Origin: Streptomyces triticagri
Lineage (GTDB): Bacteria; Actinomycetota; Actinomycetes; Streptomycetales; Streptomycetaceae
NCBI RefSeq assembly: GCF_003429565.1
Contig: NZ_QUAK01000120.1
Location: 62,001 to 126,000 of the forward strand
Direction of reading: 5' to 3'
Length of the DNA stretch: 64,000 nucleotides
The notes below the pieces were generated by a model. It saw only the letters and a list, made by a program, of their open reading frames with translations, did not search any database and was not told where the DNA came from. Numbering within the stretch: position 1 is the stretch's first letter; every line of letters begins with the position of its first letter. This document shows, piece by piece, positions 55,940-64,000 of the stretch. The position numbers and the translations under genes were made by a program.

Positions 55940-58105
55940 TCAGGTCCGCAGGCGCATCCCGGGCTCCACCTCCTCCACCATGGCCAGCCCTTGAGCGTTG
56001 ACTCGTGCCGTGAACGCACCGCCGGCAAACACGAGTCCCGTCAGGGTCAGGTCGCCCAGAGGAGTGCTGCGCAGAGGCCGCAGGGTCACCGTGCCGGCCG
56101 GGGCGTCCGGCCGGACCCCGATCAGGGCGGTCAGTATGTGTAGCGCCCCGGCGGCAGCCGTGGCAGCCGGTCTGCACGCTGCCGGATGCGGCACGGGGGC
56201 GCTGCGGCGTACGCGCTGATATCCACCGACGATGTCGGGCAGCCGGTGGCCGAAGGCGTCGGCGACACGCAAGGTGCCCTCGATCAGCGCGGCAACATCC
56301 GCGTCCCGACCGACGGCCGCCAGCCCTGCGGCCGCCACTGCCGTGTCGTGCAGGTGCACCGCGCCGGTGCGGCGGCCGAGCGGACTGAAGCCGCGCTCCG
56401 TCGCTCCGAGGCTGCGGATCCCCCACCCCGAATTCATGACGGGCCCGCTGATCAACTGCGCCAGCCTGACGGTCTGTGCCTCGTCCAGGAGGCCGGGCGC
56501 GAACTCGCCCGCCGCGGACAGACCGGGGTCCAGAAGATGCGCCGTCGTGCTGTTCAGCGAGACGCTGCGCCGACCGTCCTCGGTCAGACACGTGACGGGC
56601 CGTCCTCCGTCGCGGCCCGCGGCCCAGAAGTCCAGGCGAAACGAACTGCGCAACTGTCGGGCCCACTGCCGCCAGGACTCGGCGCCCGGTCGACCGTAGG
56701 CATCGAGGAGGTCGGCGCCCAGGAGCGCAGCCCGGTGTGCGTGCGCCTGTGTCGCGGCGCGGAACAGCACGCGCGGACCTGGGTCGGGGACGTAGAGGCC
56801 GTCGCCCACGGCTCGTCGCAACCAGTCGAGGCATCGTTCCGCGGCCGGGACGAGCGGTGCCGCGTCGCGATCCGCCAGTCCCCAGCGGCGGGCCTCCGCG
56901 AGAAGCACGGGGAATAGCAGCGTGGCCTCGAGCTCGTGCGCCGTCGCCCGCAGTCGCATACCCGACGCCGGATCCGTCCGCGGTGCGAGCACCAGCCCGG
57001 ACTGCCGCCCCGAGCCCCGATGTTGAGCTCTGGCCAACGTCCGTAACGTACCGACTGCAAGCTCCGTCCCCAGCGGCAGGCACATCCGTGCTGCGGATGC
57101 CGCCACACCCGGTGAGAGGCCGCAACGCCACGGGACTCCGGCGGCCAGATACGTCTCCCCCGCGTGCTCGAGGTCAGGAACCAGCAGTCCCCGCAGGTCC
57201 TGCAGGCAGGTCCGCAGCATGCGGGATGCTCGCGGGTCGCTGCAGATCGCCTCGGCGCCCGAGAGGAGTCTCCGCGGTCCCGGCCGCGTGACAACCGGGA
57301 CGATCGCTCGGCCCGTCCGCTCCCGTACGAGCGGGCCTCCAGGTGCTGCAGAGGTCTGCCGACTCGACCGTCCGGCACGGCGGACTGGGCCTGAGCCTTG
57401 CGCAGTATGTGCCACGGACACGGCACTTGTGAGACCCGCTGCATCGGACCGACCCGTCAGTGCGCGGCTGTCTGCGTAGCGCCGCACTCTCAGGTCGATC
57501 ACGAAGTCCTCGCCCGGACGCAGTTCGAGGTCCCAGTGCAAGAGTCCGGCCCTGGCCAATACGTCGTGCGGCCGTGGGTCGGCCTCTACCACCGCGTCCC
57601 CGTCGCGGGATGACCAACGCAGTCCTGAAGCACACACCGCAGCCGGCACGCTCTCGCCTCCGATGCCCTCCGCGAGCGCTTCGATGTCCGCCAGGTCCGT
57701 ACTCAACGAGAGCTCCACCGGCACGCGGAGGGTTCGTTGCGCTGTGCTGCGCAGAGCGATCCGCTCTCTCCCGGACGCCACCCTGGTGCGCTCCACTGTC
57801 AAGATCGGGTCGGGGTCGTCCGGAACATTGACCAGGCCGAAGAACGCGGCCCGGTCGGCCCGCACCATCCCGGCCCGGAGCGGCGTCGGCTCGCGCCCCG
57901 CCACCCGCAAGTGGCAGCGGGAGAGCAGCCGTCTGCCATGTCCGTAGAAACCATCGAGGCCGGCGCCGTCGATCTGACCGTGCCCTGCCCCGATGAAGAG
58001 GCGGGGCAGGGCGACGCCGATCAGGGCATCGTGCATGGCCGGCACGTCGAACCGGGGCGAAGCGGGCTTCCGAGGGGAGCCGGCGCGGCGCTTCCTGCCT
58101 GTCAC
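55940..58105 (-). CDS. Glycogen debranching N-terminal-domain / amylo-alpha-1,6-glucosidase-like protein
   Basis: The protein has about 721 residues. The N-terminal part has the debranching-enzyme beta domain (GLDGFYGHGRRLLSRCHLRV, a degenerate version of the usual G-L-F-x-R-D-T-R-x-L-S motif). The C-terminal part has the (alpha/alpha)6 toroid of GH15/GH63-type glucosidases (GETYLAAGVPWRCGLSPGV, GPVMNSGWGIRSLGATERG). A Gly/Arg/Ser-rich insert lies near residue 240. The start is uncertain: GTG 58105 gives a family-like length but has no clear ribosome site; ATG 58036 is an alternative. The active-site acid was not located with confidence. It follows the Nudix gene. Confidence 0.75.
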   Translation of the reverse strand: MTGRKRRAGSPRKPASPRFDVPAMHDALIGVALPRLFIGAGHGQIDGAGLDGFYGHGRRLLSRCHLRVAGREPTPLRAGMVRADRAAFFGLVNVPDDPDPILTVERTRVASGRERIALRSTAQRTLRVPVELSLSTDLADIEALAEGIGGESVPAAVCASGLRWSSRDGDAVVEADPRPHDVLARAGLLHWDLELRPGEDFVIDLRVRRYADSRALTGRSDAAGLTSAVSVAHTAQGSGPVRRAGRSSRQTSAAPGGPLVRERTGRAIVPVVTRPGPRRLLSGAEAICSDPRASRMLRTCLQDLRGLLVPDLEHAGETYLAAGVPWRCGLSPGVAASAARMCLPLGTELAVGTLRTLARAQHRGSGRQSGLVLAPRTDPASGMRLRATAHELEATLLFPVLLAEARRWGLADRDAAPLVPAAERCLDWLRRAVGDGLYVPDPGPRVLFRAATQAHAHRAALLGADLLDAYGRPGAESWRQWARQLRSSFRLDFWAAGRDGGRPVTCLTEDGRRSVSLNSTTAHLLDPGLSAAGEFAPGLLDEAQTVRLAQLISGPVMNSGWGIRSLGATERGFSPLGRRTGAVHLHDTAVAAAGLAAVGRDADVAALIEGTLRVADAFGHRLPDIVGGYQRVRRSAPVPHPAACRPAATAAAGALHILTALIGVRPDAPAGTVTLRPLRSTPLGDLTLTGLVFAGGAFTARVNAQGLAMVEEVEPGMRLRT

Positions 58106-58653
58106 GGAGGCCGATGGCGCGGCGGACGGACGGTGCACGTGGTGCTCGCGCCGACTCCGGGTGCGCACCGCCCGGGTTTCCGCAGGTCGTGCGTCGAACT
58201 CTCGCGGCGGCACCGGCGCATGGACACGCCCTTCGTGTCGTGTTCGTGGCGCCGCCGGTCCGGTTGACGGAGCGACGCCTCGTCTCAAGTCCGCCCTCGC
58301 TGGCGCCTGTTGTCTCACTCGTGCCTCCGCATCGACAACTCCGACCTCGGTACTCCGTGGGGACCTCTCTCCGTACCCGGACTCCGGCAGGCGGTCGCGC
58401 CGAAGCCACCGACTTCCGCGAACCACCCGGCGGTGAGTGCGGTGCGGGCGGTGAGTGCCTCCCACGTCCCGGCAGGCACGGCTCGGCCGCTGCGTCCCGC
58501 GACCACGGCGCGCTACGTACCGCACACCGGCCGCTGGCAGGGCATCTCCGGTGTCGGCCGCCACGGATCGACCGGCCGTGGCGCTGGGAACGGAAGCTCT
58601 ATTCCTCCGCCTGCGGTGCCACCGTCCGAGCCAACGAGCCGGGACCCAGAGGC
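58106..58653. other. Gap without a recognised gene
   Basis: Six-frame reading gives only short or low-complexity frames with no family resemblance. The divergence between the debranching-like gene and the DUF4192 gene (both minus strand) leaves nearly 550 bases here. The composition is coding-like in places (58310-58650), so a small or degraded gene cannot be excluded. Confidence 0.5.
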
Positions 58654-60135
58654 TCATCGCCTACCCCGCGAGCCCGGTGTACCCGAACGACGGTCACGTC
58701 CGACTGGCCTGCCCGGACCCTTGGAGCCGGGCGAGCGCACATCGCCGCGTGCCGTCCGCGGGCGGCGTGTCCGGTCCCCACCCCACGCTCCGCTCGCGGT
58801 GCGGTGAGAAGTGGACCGTCGCTGCCTCGGAATGAGCGGCTTCGGCACAGGAGCCGAGCTCGGCTCCTGCCGAACGGAAGGTGCAGTGCTGCGCTGCTCC
58901 TCACCAGCCCCCCGTTGCACGCACAGATCGGCCGCACCGCTGTCTGTCTCCTGGCTCGTGTCGGCGCCCGCGACGGCAGTCGCTCCAGGTGCTTCGCCCT
59001 GCGGCGCAGTGCCCCGGCGGCTCTCCCGGAGGCACTTCCGCACCGCCTCGGGATCGAGCCCTTCCATGATCGCGTGGTGCAGCAGACGGGCGAACGTGTA
59101 GTCCGGGGCGAGCCGCAGCGCCATGCACAGAACGGCGCGGGCCTCGATCTCGTCCCCCAATGACCAGGCGACCCAGCCGGCCAGAGTCAGCGGAGCCGTC
59201 GCGTGCTCCGCGTATGCCCCTGCACAGCGTCGGGCAAGGGAGCGCCAAAGGCGCAGCGCCGCCTTTCCGTCCTGGCCCTCCATCCACTCCGCGGCCCGGT
59301 CCCGGGTCGTACGGTCCTGGAGCCCGATGATCAGTGTCGCGGCCTGTCGGTCGCTGAGCAGGGTGTCGTCGCCGATGTCGGCCATCACTCGGCCCGCGGC
59401 CGGCGCTGTGATCCGAAAGCGCTCCAGCGCCCTGCTGAGTGCCGACAATGTCTCCTCCGCGATCCGCGGACGGATGTCCTCGTCCAGAATCTGGGGCACA
59501 AGCATGCGTCCCGCGGCGTCCAGCGCCTGCTCCTGCGCTTGGGCGGCAGAGCCTTCGATCGGTGCGTACCTGCTTTCCATCTCCCGGATGGAGCCGCGCA
59601 CTTGGAGGCCGGCATAGGCCGCCGCCGCGGCGATGACCGAGGTCCCCGCCACGCTCAGCGGCGTGCCCTCGGGCACGCAGCAGCGGGGGTCCGGGCAGAG
59701 GTACGACCAGTACCGTCCGTCCGAGAGGCAGAGCGACTCGCGCACCGGCACTCCGGCGGCCCGGCAGGCGTGGCCGAGCGCGTCCGCGAGAGGCCGCAGA
59801 TGCTCCATCACCTGCCGTCCCGTCTGGCCGTCACTCGGCTCACGGCACAGGTACACGACCATGGCGTCCGGCTTGGATCCGCGTCGCATGCTGCTCTTGA
59901 TCAGGCAGTTCGCCAGTTGCTCAGCCGTTTCCGGCCAGTCGTCCGCAGAATCCGGGAGACCAAGGCGCACACGGGCTCCGAGTGCGCCTTCGTCCCCGTG
60001 CGTGGCCGCGAGCACGACGCTCTCGTCCGGATGGAATCCCATCAAGTAGGGGAGCGCGTCCGCCAGTTCGGCCGGGCCGCGCAGAACGATCGGGTGGTTG
60101 CCGGAAGAGTCGGCTGCTTCGTTGTGATGCGTCAT
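58654..60135 (-). CDS. DUF4192 domain protein
   Basis: This 493-residue actinobacterial protein begins with the typical LRGPAELADALPYLMGFHPDESVV. The DUF4192 region covers roughly residues 15-385 (CLSDGRYWSYLCPDPRCC in the middle, GWVAWSLGDEIEARAVL near its end). The last 90 residues are Arg/Ser/Pro/Gly-rich and probably disordered. No catalytic motif and no membrane segment. Function unknown. It is divergent from recQ across a 133-base region that contains two DnaA-box-like sequences. Confidence 0.87.
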   Translation of the reverse strand: MTHHNEAADSSGNHPIVLRGPAELADALPYLMGFHPDESVVLAATHGDEGALGARVRLGLPDSADDWPETAEQLANCLIKSSMRRGSKPDAMVVYLCREPSDGQTGRQVMEHLRPLADALGHACRAAGVPVRESLCLSDGRYWSYLCPDPRCCVPEGTPLSVAGTSVIAAAAAYAGLQVRGSIREMESRYAPIEGSAAQAQEQALDAAGRMLVPQILDEDIRPRIAEETLSALSRALERFRITAPAAGRVMADIGDDTLLSDRQAATLIIGLQDRTTRDRAAEWMEGQDGKAALRLWRSLARRCAGAYAEHATAPLTLAGWVAWSLGDEIEARAVLCMALRLAPDYTFARLLHHAIMEGLDPEAVRKCLRESRRGTAPQGEAPGATAVAGADTSQETDSGAADLCVQRGAGEEQRSTAPSVRQEPSSAPVPKPLIPRQRRSTSHRTASGAWGGDRTRRPRTARGDVRSPGSKGPGRPVGRDRRSGTPGSRGRR

Positions 60136-60268
60136 GCGGCGACCTTCTCCCGAAACAGAAAATTCCGCTTATGCCTGTGGATAACCCCAGACATGACCAT
60201 GCCCAGACTTGTCCACAGATTCGGAAGCGCATTGGCCGGATGTCCGACCCATCGGGTTGCATGGACGC
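60136..60268. promoter_or_regulatory. Divergent promoter region with two DnaA-box-like sites
   Basis: TTATCCACA occurs on the minus strand (60176-60184) and TTGTCCACA on the plus strand (60209-60217). Both match the streptomycete DnaA-box consensus (T/C)T(G/A)TCCACA and face each other 24 bases apart, directly upstream of recQ. AT-rich sequence at 60155-60172 is unusual for the region and may be part of a promoter. DnaA binding is inferred. Confidence 0.55.
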
Positions 60269-62431
60269 ATGAGCAACGAAGCACTCCGCACGGCCGCCGA
60301 CTCCGTACTGGCCCGGCTGGTCGGTGACCCGACCGGCAGCGCCGCACTGCGCGAGGACCAGTGGCGTGCGATCGAAGCCCTGGTCGCCGACAAGCGCCGA
60401 GCCCTGGTCGTGCAGCGCACCGGCTGGGGCAAGTCGGCGGTGTACTTCGTGGCGACGGCGCTGCTGCGAGAGCGAGGCGCCGGACCGACGGTGATCGTGT
60501 CCCCTCTCCTCGCCCTGATGCGCAATCAGGTGGAGGCGGCAGCCAGAGCAGGCATCCACGCCCGCACGATCAATTCGTCGAACACCGAGGAATGGGACAC
60601 GGTTCAGACGGAAGTCGCCGCCGGCGAGGTCGACGTGCTGCTGGTGAGCCCCGAGCGGCTCAACAATCCGGATTTCCGCGACGAGGTGCTCCCCAAGCTG
60701 GCCGCCGCCACAGGACTGCTCGTCGTCGACGAAGCGCACTGCATCTCCGACTGGGGCCATGACTTCCGGCCCGACTACCGGCGCTTGCGCACCATGCTCA
60801 CGGACCTCCCGCCGGACGTACCGGTCCTGGCGACGACGGCCACCGCCAACGCCCGGGTCACCGCCGACGTCGCGGAGCAGTTGGGCACGGGGCAGGGCAC
60901 CGACGCCCTGGTGCTGCGCGGGCCGCTCGACCGGGAGAGCCTCAGCCTGTCCGTGCTGCAACTCCCGGACGCGGCACACCGGCTGGCCTGGCTCGGCGAG
61001 CACCTGGAGGATCTGCCGGGGTCCGGGATCATCTACACCCTGACGGTGGCAGCGGCGGAGGAGGTCACGAGCTTCCTGCGCCAGCGCGGCCACCCGGTGC
61101 AGTCCTACACCGGCCGTACGGAGAACGCCGACCGTCAGCAGGCCGAGGACGATCTCCTGGCGAATCGGGTCAAGGCGCTGGTCGCCACCTCCGCCCTCGG
61201 CATGGGCTTTGACAAGCCCGATCTGGGTTTCGTGGTGCACCTGGGTTCACCGTCGTCCCCGATCGCGTACTACCAGCAGGTCGGCCGCGCGGGCCGCGGC
61301 GTGGAGCACGCGGACGTCCTGCTGCTTCCCGGGCGGGAGGACGAGGCGATCTGGCGCTATTTCGCATCGGTCGCCTTCCCGCCCGAGGAGCAGGTCCGCC
61401 GCACGATCGACGTGCTGGCGCAGTCCGACCGACCGCTGTCACTGCCCGCGCTGGAACCACTGGTCGAGCTGCGCCGCTCCCGGCTCGAGACGATGCTCAA
61501 GGTCCTGGACGTCGACGGCGTCGTCAAGCGCGTCAAGGGAGGCTGGATCGCCACCGGACAGCCGTGGACCTACGACGCCGACCGCTACGCATGGGTTGCC
61601 CGCCAGCGCGAGGCCGAGCAACAGGCCATGCGGGACTACGCGACGACCGGCGGCTGCCGGATGGAGTTCCTGCGCCGTCAGCTGGACGACGAGGCCGCGG
61701 TCCCGTGCGGCCGCTGCGACAACTGCAAGGGCGCCCGGTTCACCGCCGACGTCGGGTCCTCGGCACTGGCCTCCGCCCGCGGTGAGCTCGAGCGCGCAGG
61801 CGTCGAGCTCGAGCCACGGAAGATGTGGCCCACCGGCCTCGCTGCCGTGGGAGTCGCTCTGAAGGGGCGCATCCCTGCCGGTGAACAGGCGGGTACGGGC
61901 AGGGCCCTCGGGCGGCTCTCCGACATCGGCTGGGGCAATCGGCTGCGCCCTATGCTGGCGCCCCAGACCCCTGACGGTCCGGTGCCGGACGACGTGGCGC
62001 GGGCAGTCGTCGAGGTGCTCGCCGACTGGGCCAAGGGCTCCGGGGGTTGGGCGACGGCGGAGCCGTCGACAGCCCGGCCGGTCGGTGTGGTCGCCATGCC
62101 TTCCCACGCCCGGCCGCAGCTGGTCCACTCGCTCGCCTCGCACATCGCTTCCGTAGGACGCATGCCGCTGCTCGGATCGCTCGCGTACGCACCTGGAGCT
62201 CTCGAGGCGCCGGTCCCACGGTCCAACAGCGCCCAGCGGTTGCGCGCCCTCGACGGCGCACTGGAGGTGCCGGACGAATTGGCCGCGGCGCTTCGACAGG
62301 CGCCCGGCGGACCAGTGCTGCTCGTGGACGACATGAGTGACACCGGCTGGACGCTTGCCGTGGCGGCCCGGCTGCTCCTGCGCAGCGGAGCTGAGGGGGT
62401 GTTGCCCTTGGTCCTCGCAGTTCAGGGGTGA
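60269..62431 (+). CDS. RecQ-family DNA helicase with C-terminal phosphoribosyltransferase-like domain
   Basis: The protein has 720 residues. Helicase motif I is RTGWGKSAVYF (Lys55). Motif II is DEAH (from Asp154) followed by the RecQ aromatic loop CISDWGHDFRPDYRRL, motif V/VI has ATSALGMGFDKPD and QQVGRAGRG, and the zinc cluster ends with CGRCDNC (from about residue 480). The RQC winged helix and HRDC domains are not evident. The C-terminal 200 residues end in VLLVDDMSDTGWT, a PRPP-loop-like motif (about residues 682-695) of ComF/PRTase type. The start MSNEALR was chosen as it gives the usual N-terminus. It unwinds DNA 3' to 5' in repair. Confidence 0.9.
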   Translation: MSNEALRTAADSVLARLVGDPTGSAALREDQWRAIEALVADKRRALVVQRTGWGKSAVYFVATALLRERGAGPTVIVSPLLALMRNQVEAAARAGIHARTINSSNTEEWDTVQTEVAAGEVDVLLVSPERLNNPDFRDEVLPKLAAATGLLVVDEAHCISDWGHDFRPDYRRLRTMLTDLPPDVPVLATTATANARVTADVAEQLGTGQGTDALVLRGPLDRESLSLSVLQLPDAAHRLAWLGEHLEDLPGSGIIYTLTVAAAEEVTSFLRQRGHPVQSYTGRTENADRQQAEDDLLANRVKALVATSALGMGFDKPDLGFVVHLGSPSSPIAYYQQVGRAGRGVEHADVLLLPGREDEAIWRYFASVAFPPEEQVRRTIDVLAQSDRPLSLPALEPLVELRRSRLETMLKVLDVDGVVKRVKGGWIATGQPWTYDADRYAWVARQREAEQQAMRDYATTGGCRMEFLRRQLDDEAAVPCGRCDNCKGARFTADVGSSALASARGELERAGVELEPRKMWPTGLAAVGVALKGRIPAGEQAGTGRALGRLSDIGWGNRLRPMLAPQTPDGPVPDDVARAVVEVLADWAKGSGGWATAEPSTARPVGVVAMPSHARPQLVHSLASHIASVGRMPLLGSLAYAPGALEAPVPRSNSAQRLRALDGALEVPDELAAALRQAPGGPVLLVDDMSDTGWTLAVAARLLLRSGAEGVLPLVLAVQG

Positions 62432-62661
62432 GCGGAGCGGGGCGGGCGTCGCCAGGTCGCCCCGTGGGCAGGGATATTGGTGGCGCACCCACGCATTCCG
62501 GTCGACGATGCCAATTGCTCGTTGCCGCGGGCGAGTACGGCGGCGAGAATTGAAGTCGCTCCCCACGTGGCTCGTCCGTGGCCCGGCAGGGCTGTGTCGT
62601 GGTGCGTTCCCCCAGTCAGACCCCCGCCCGCAGGTGTGGGCGCGTAGCCGAAGGGAGGACC

Positions 62662-63348
62662 GTGACCTTCGGATTCGCTCCGTCCGCCGGACAGTCGAGG
62701 CCTCGGCCTCCGGCGTCCTTCGGGATGCCCACCGACTCCAGCAACCAACTGGCCAGATCTCTCGAGCCCGCCGAGTGGGCCGCTGCCGGAATTCCGCTGC
62801 TTCGGGATCCCCGCGAGGTGGTCACCGGACTGCACGCCCGACATCTGCCGTCGCCGCAGACAGCGGTCGTGGCCGTGCTCGACCAGGAGGAACGGCTCAG
62901 GGCGAGCGCGTCGTTCGTCCGGCGGGCCACTGCGTCCGACGGCTGGGTGTTCCGAAACGCCCTGCTGTCCCAGCTCCGGCGGGTCATCCCGCACGATCTG
63001 CGGCGCCGCACACCCGTCCGTACAGCCGTCCTCCTCTACTGCAGGGACGGCGAGGACCAGTGGACACAGGAGGACGGCGCCTGGATGTGGGGACTGCGGG
63101 ACGCCTGCACGTTGCACGGCTTGCGCTGTGGCGCGTACATCACGCTGACCCGCACCGGCTGGCGGGTCTTGGGCGAGGGCCGCAGCGGTCGTCGACCACA
63201 GGCGGAGAGGGGCCTTCCCCGGGCGGACGGCTCGACTGCCGCCCCGGGGGCGACGCAGCACCGGGAGCCACTGACCGAAGTCGACAGGCCACGGGGCCGG
63301 CTGGGCGGCGGGAGCGTCGAGCCCTTCCGCCGCGCCACGGCGATGTAA
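62662..63348 (+). CDS. Protein of unknown function conserved next to recQ
   Basis: The 228-residue protein starts at GTG with GGAGG four to five bases upstream. The N-terminal 30 residues are Pro/Ser-rich. Residues 50-165 form a mixed domain (TAVVAVLDQEERLRASASF, VRTAVLLYCRDGEDQWT, GLRCGAYITLTRTGWRVLGEG) that looks like a small alpha/beta domain, possibly nuclease-like or RadC/JAB-like in its alternation but without a convincing active site. The tail is disordered. I do not recognise the family. It follows recQ by 230 bases on the same strand. Confidence 0.68.
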   Translation: MTFGFAPSAGQSRPRPPASFGMPTDSSNQLARSLEPAEWAAAGIPLLRDPREVVTGLHARHLPSPQTAVVAVLDQEERLRASASFVRRATASDGWVFRNALLSQLRRVIPHDLRRRTPVRTAVLLYCRDGEDQWTQEDGAWMWGLRDACTLHGLRCGAYITLTRTGWRVLGEGRSGRRPQAERGLPRADGSTAAPGATQHREPLTEVDRPRGRLGGGSVEPFRRATAM

Positions 63349-63554
63349 CGAGCGATTGCATCGCACATCGACCAGTTGACGGGCGGCCCACCGGTCAGGA
63401 GGCAGCGCGGCTGGACGCAACACGACTGGACTCGGCACGCCTGGACGCAGCACGGCCGCGCGGACGAGCCCGACAGCGCGGTCGAACGACAGACCGGCGG
63501 CGAGCCCGCCGCCTCTGCCGCACGGACCGGAGGACCGGCCGCGCGGCAGAGGTG

Positions 63555-64000
63555 TCAAACGCCGACGCCGAGCGCGGAGTTGATCCGCTGCGGGTCACCG
63601 CAGACGATCAGCAGTGCGCTTGCCCGCCCGAGGGCGAGCGGCAAGGCCTCGGCAGCAGCGCTGTCGTCGCCGTTGTTCAACGCGACGACGACCACGGGCC
63701 GGACCGAAGCGCGGGCCAGGTCCGCGGCACCGGCGTGGAACACGTCGTCGCGCGCGTCGTGCTGAGCCCAATAGGCACTGTCGCCGAACGACCGCTCGTG
63801 CGCGGCCCACGGATGCAACTCACCGGTGGTGACCACCAGTACGTCGCCGGGCGCACGCCCTGAGTCGAGCAGCAGGTCGACCGCTTCCTCGGCTGCGGCA
63901 AGGGCCCCTTCGACAGAGGCCGGGATCAACTGGATCTGCGGTGAAGCGGATGCCGACGCGGCCGCCGGAGCAGCCGGTGCGGCCGGGGCCGGCCTGGCCG
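63555..64000 (-). CDS. C-terminal part of a gene running off the right edge
   Basis: The frame is open from the window edge to the stop at 63555; the window holds its last 148 codons or so. An Ala/Pro-rich linker (APAAPAAPAAASASAS) leads into a compact domain (VLVVTTGELHPWAAHERSFG ... VVVVALNNGD ... LLIVCGDPQRINSALGVGV). The strand-loop patterns resemble the C-terminal region of large actinomycete ATP-binding/helicase-like proteins, but this is weak. TTG at 63929 is not taken as the start because the coding-like sequence continues upstream. Confidence 0.7.
   Translation of the reverse strand, partial: ARPAPAAPAAPAAASASASPQIQLIPASVEGALAAAEEAVDLLLDSGRAPGDVLVVTTGELHPWAAHERSFGDSAYWAQHDARDDVFHAGAADLARASVRPVVVVALNNGDDSAAAEALPLALGRASALLIVCGDPQRINSALGVGV

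Noticed and set aside
58114..59163. Plus-strand open frame of 349 codons
   Set aside because: It overlaps the DUF4192 gene antisense and has no start signal or family resemblance.

Overview
This window comes from a high-GC actinomycete chromosome and is almost certainly Streptomyces. The reasons are very high G+C with GC-rich third codon positions, frequent GTG starts, TGATG/ATGA/GTGA overlaps, an HrdB-type principal sigma factor with a Lys/Ala-rich N-terminal extension, a DUF7455 protein beside a type II topoisomerase B subunit, and rare TTA codons confined to accessory genes. From memory, about 16.3 kb to the end follows the S. coelicolor core region around SCO5810-SCO5848 (hrdB SCO5820, parE SCO5822, parC SCO5836, ptsH SCO5841). 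About 1-16.3 kb looks like strain-variable accessory DNA.

Layout. (1) 0-11 kb: a B3/4-domain protein with a MetE-C-like protein, a secreted GH92 alpha-mannosidase, a small secreted protein, an XRE/MmyB-type regulator divergent from a DJ-1/PfpI-family gene, then an aldehyde dehydrogenase translationally coupled to a PcaB/adenylosuccinate-lyase-family enzyme. (2) 11.2-16.3 kb: a perfect heptanucleotide satellite of about 109 copies (11159-11920). It is followed by a GT-B-like gene broken by a one-base deletion and a STAND (NB-ARC/TPR) ATPase gene interrupted by an amber codon. Short 13-bp and 9-bp tandem repeats lie between and after these two genes. (3) 16.3-31.4 kb, core: thymidine kinase, a phosphatase-superfamily protein, DUF5998, a PAT-type protein acyltransferase, HPr, a GntR regulator, an M23 peptidase behind a c-di-AMP (ydaO-type) riboswitch, a paired M16 peptidase operon (one subunit without the zinc motif), topoisomerase IV subunit A, and a CobW-family GTPase. 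(4) 31.5-37.7 kb: a LacI-regulated alpha-glucoside ABC uptake operon (binding lipoprotein, two permeases, GH13 glucosidase). (5) 38.2-45.4 kb: a DcuS/CitA-like two-component system convergent with a sodium:solute symporter/DUF485 pair, then a NarL-type two-component system with a small membrane protein. (6) 45.5-55.9 kb: topoisomerase IV subunit B, DUF7455, a trypsin-like secreted protease, hrdB, a FadR-type regulator, an ABC protein with a degenerate ATPase site, and a Nudix/NrtR-like protein. (7) 55.9-64 kb: a glycogen-debranching-like protein, DUF4192, a RecQ helicase fused to a phosphoribosyltransferase-like domain and preceded by two DnaA-box-like sites, an unrecognised protein, and the C-terminal part of a gene running off the right edge.

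The part most worth a second look is 11-16.3 kb: a very long perfect 7-mer array next to two adjacent genes that are both disrupted, with a TTA (bldA-dependent) codon in the STAND gene. No CRISPR array, insertion sequence, prophage, rRNA or tRNA gene was recognised. Family assignments come from reading motifs by eye; no database search was run.
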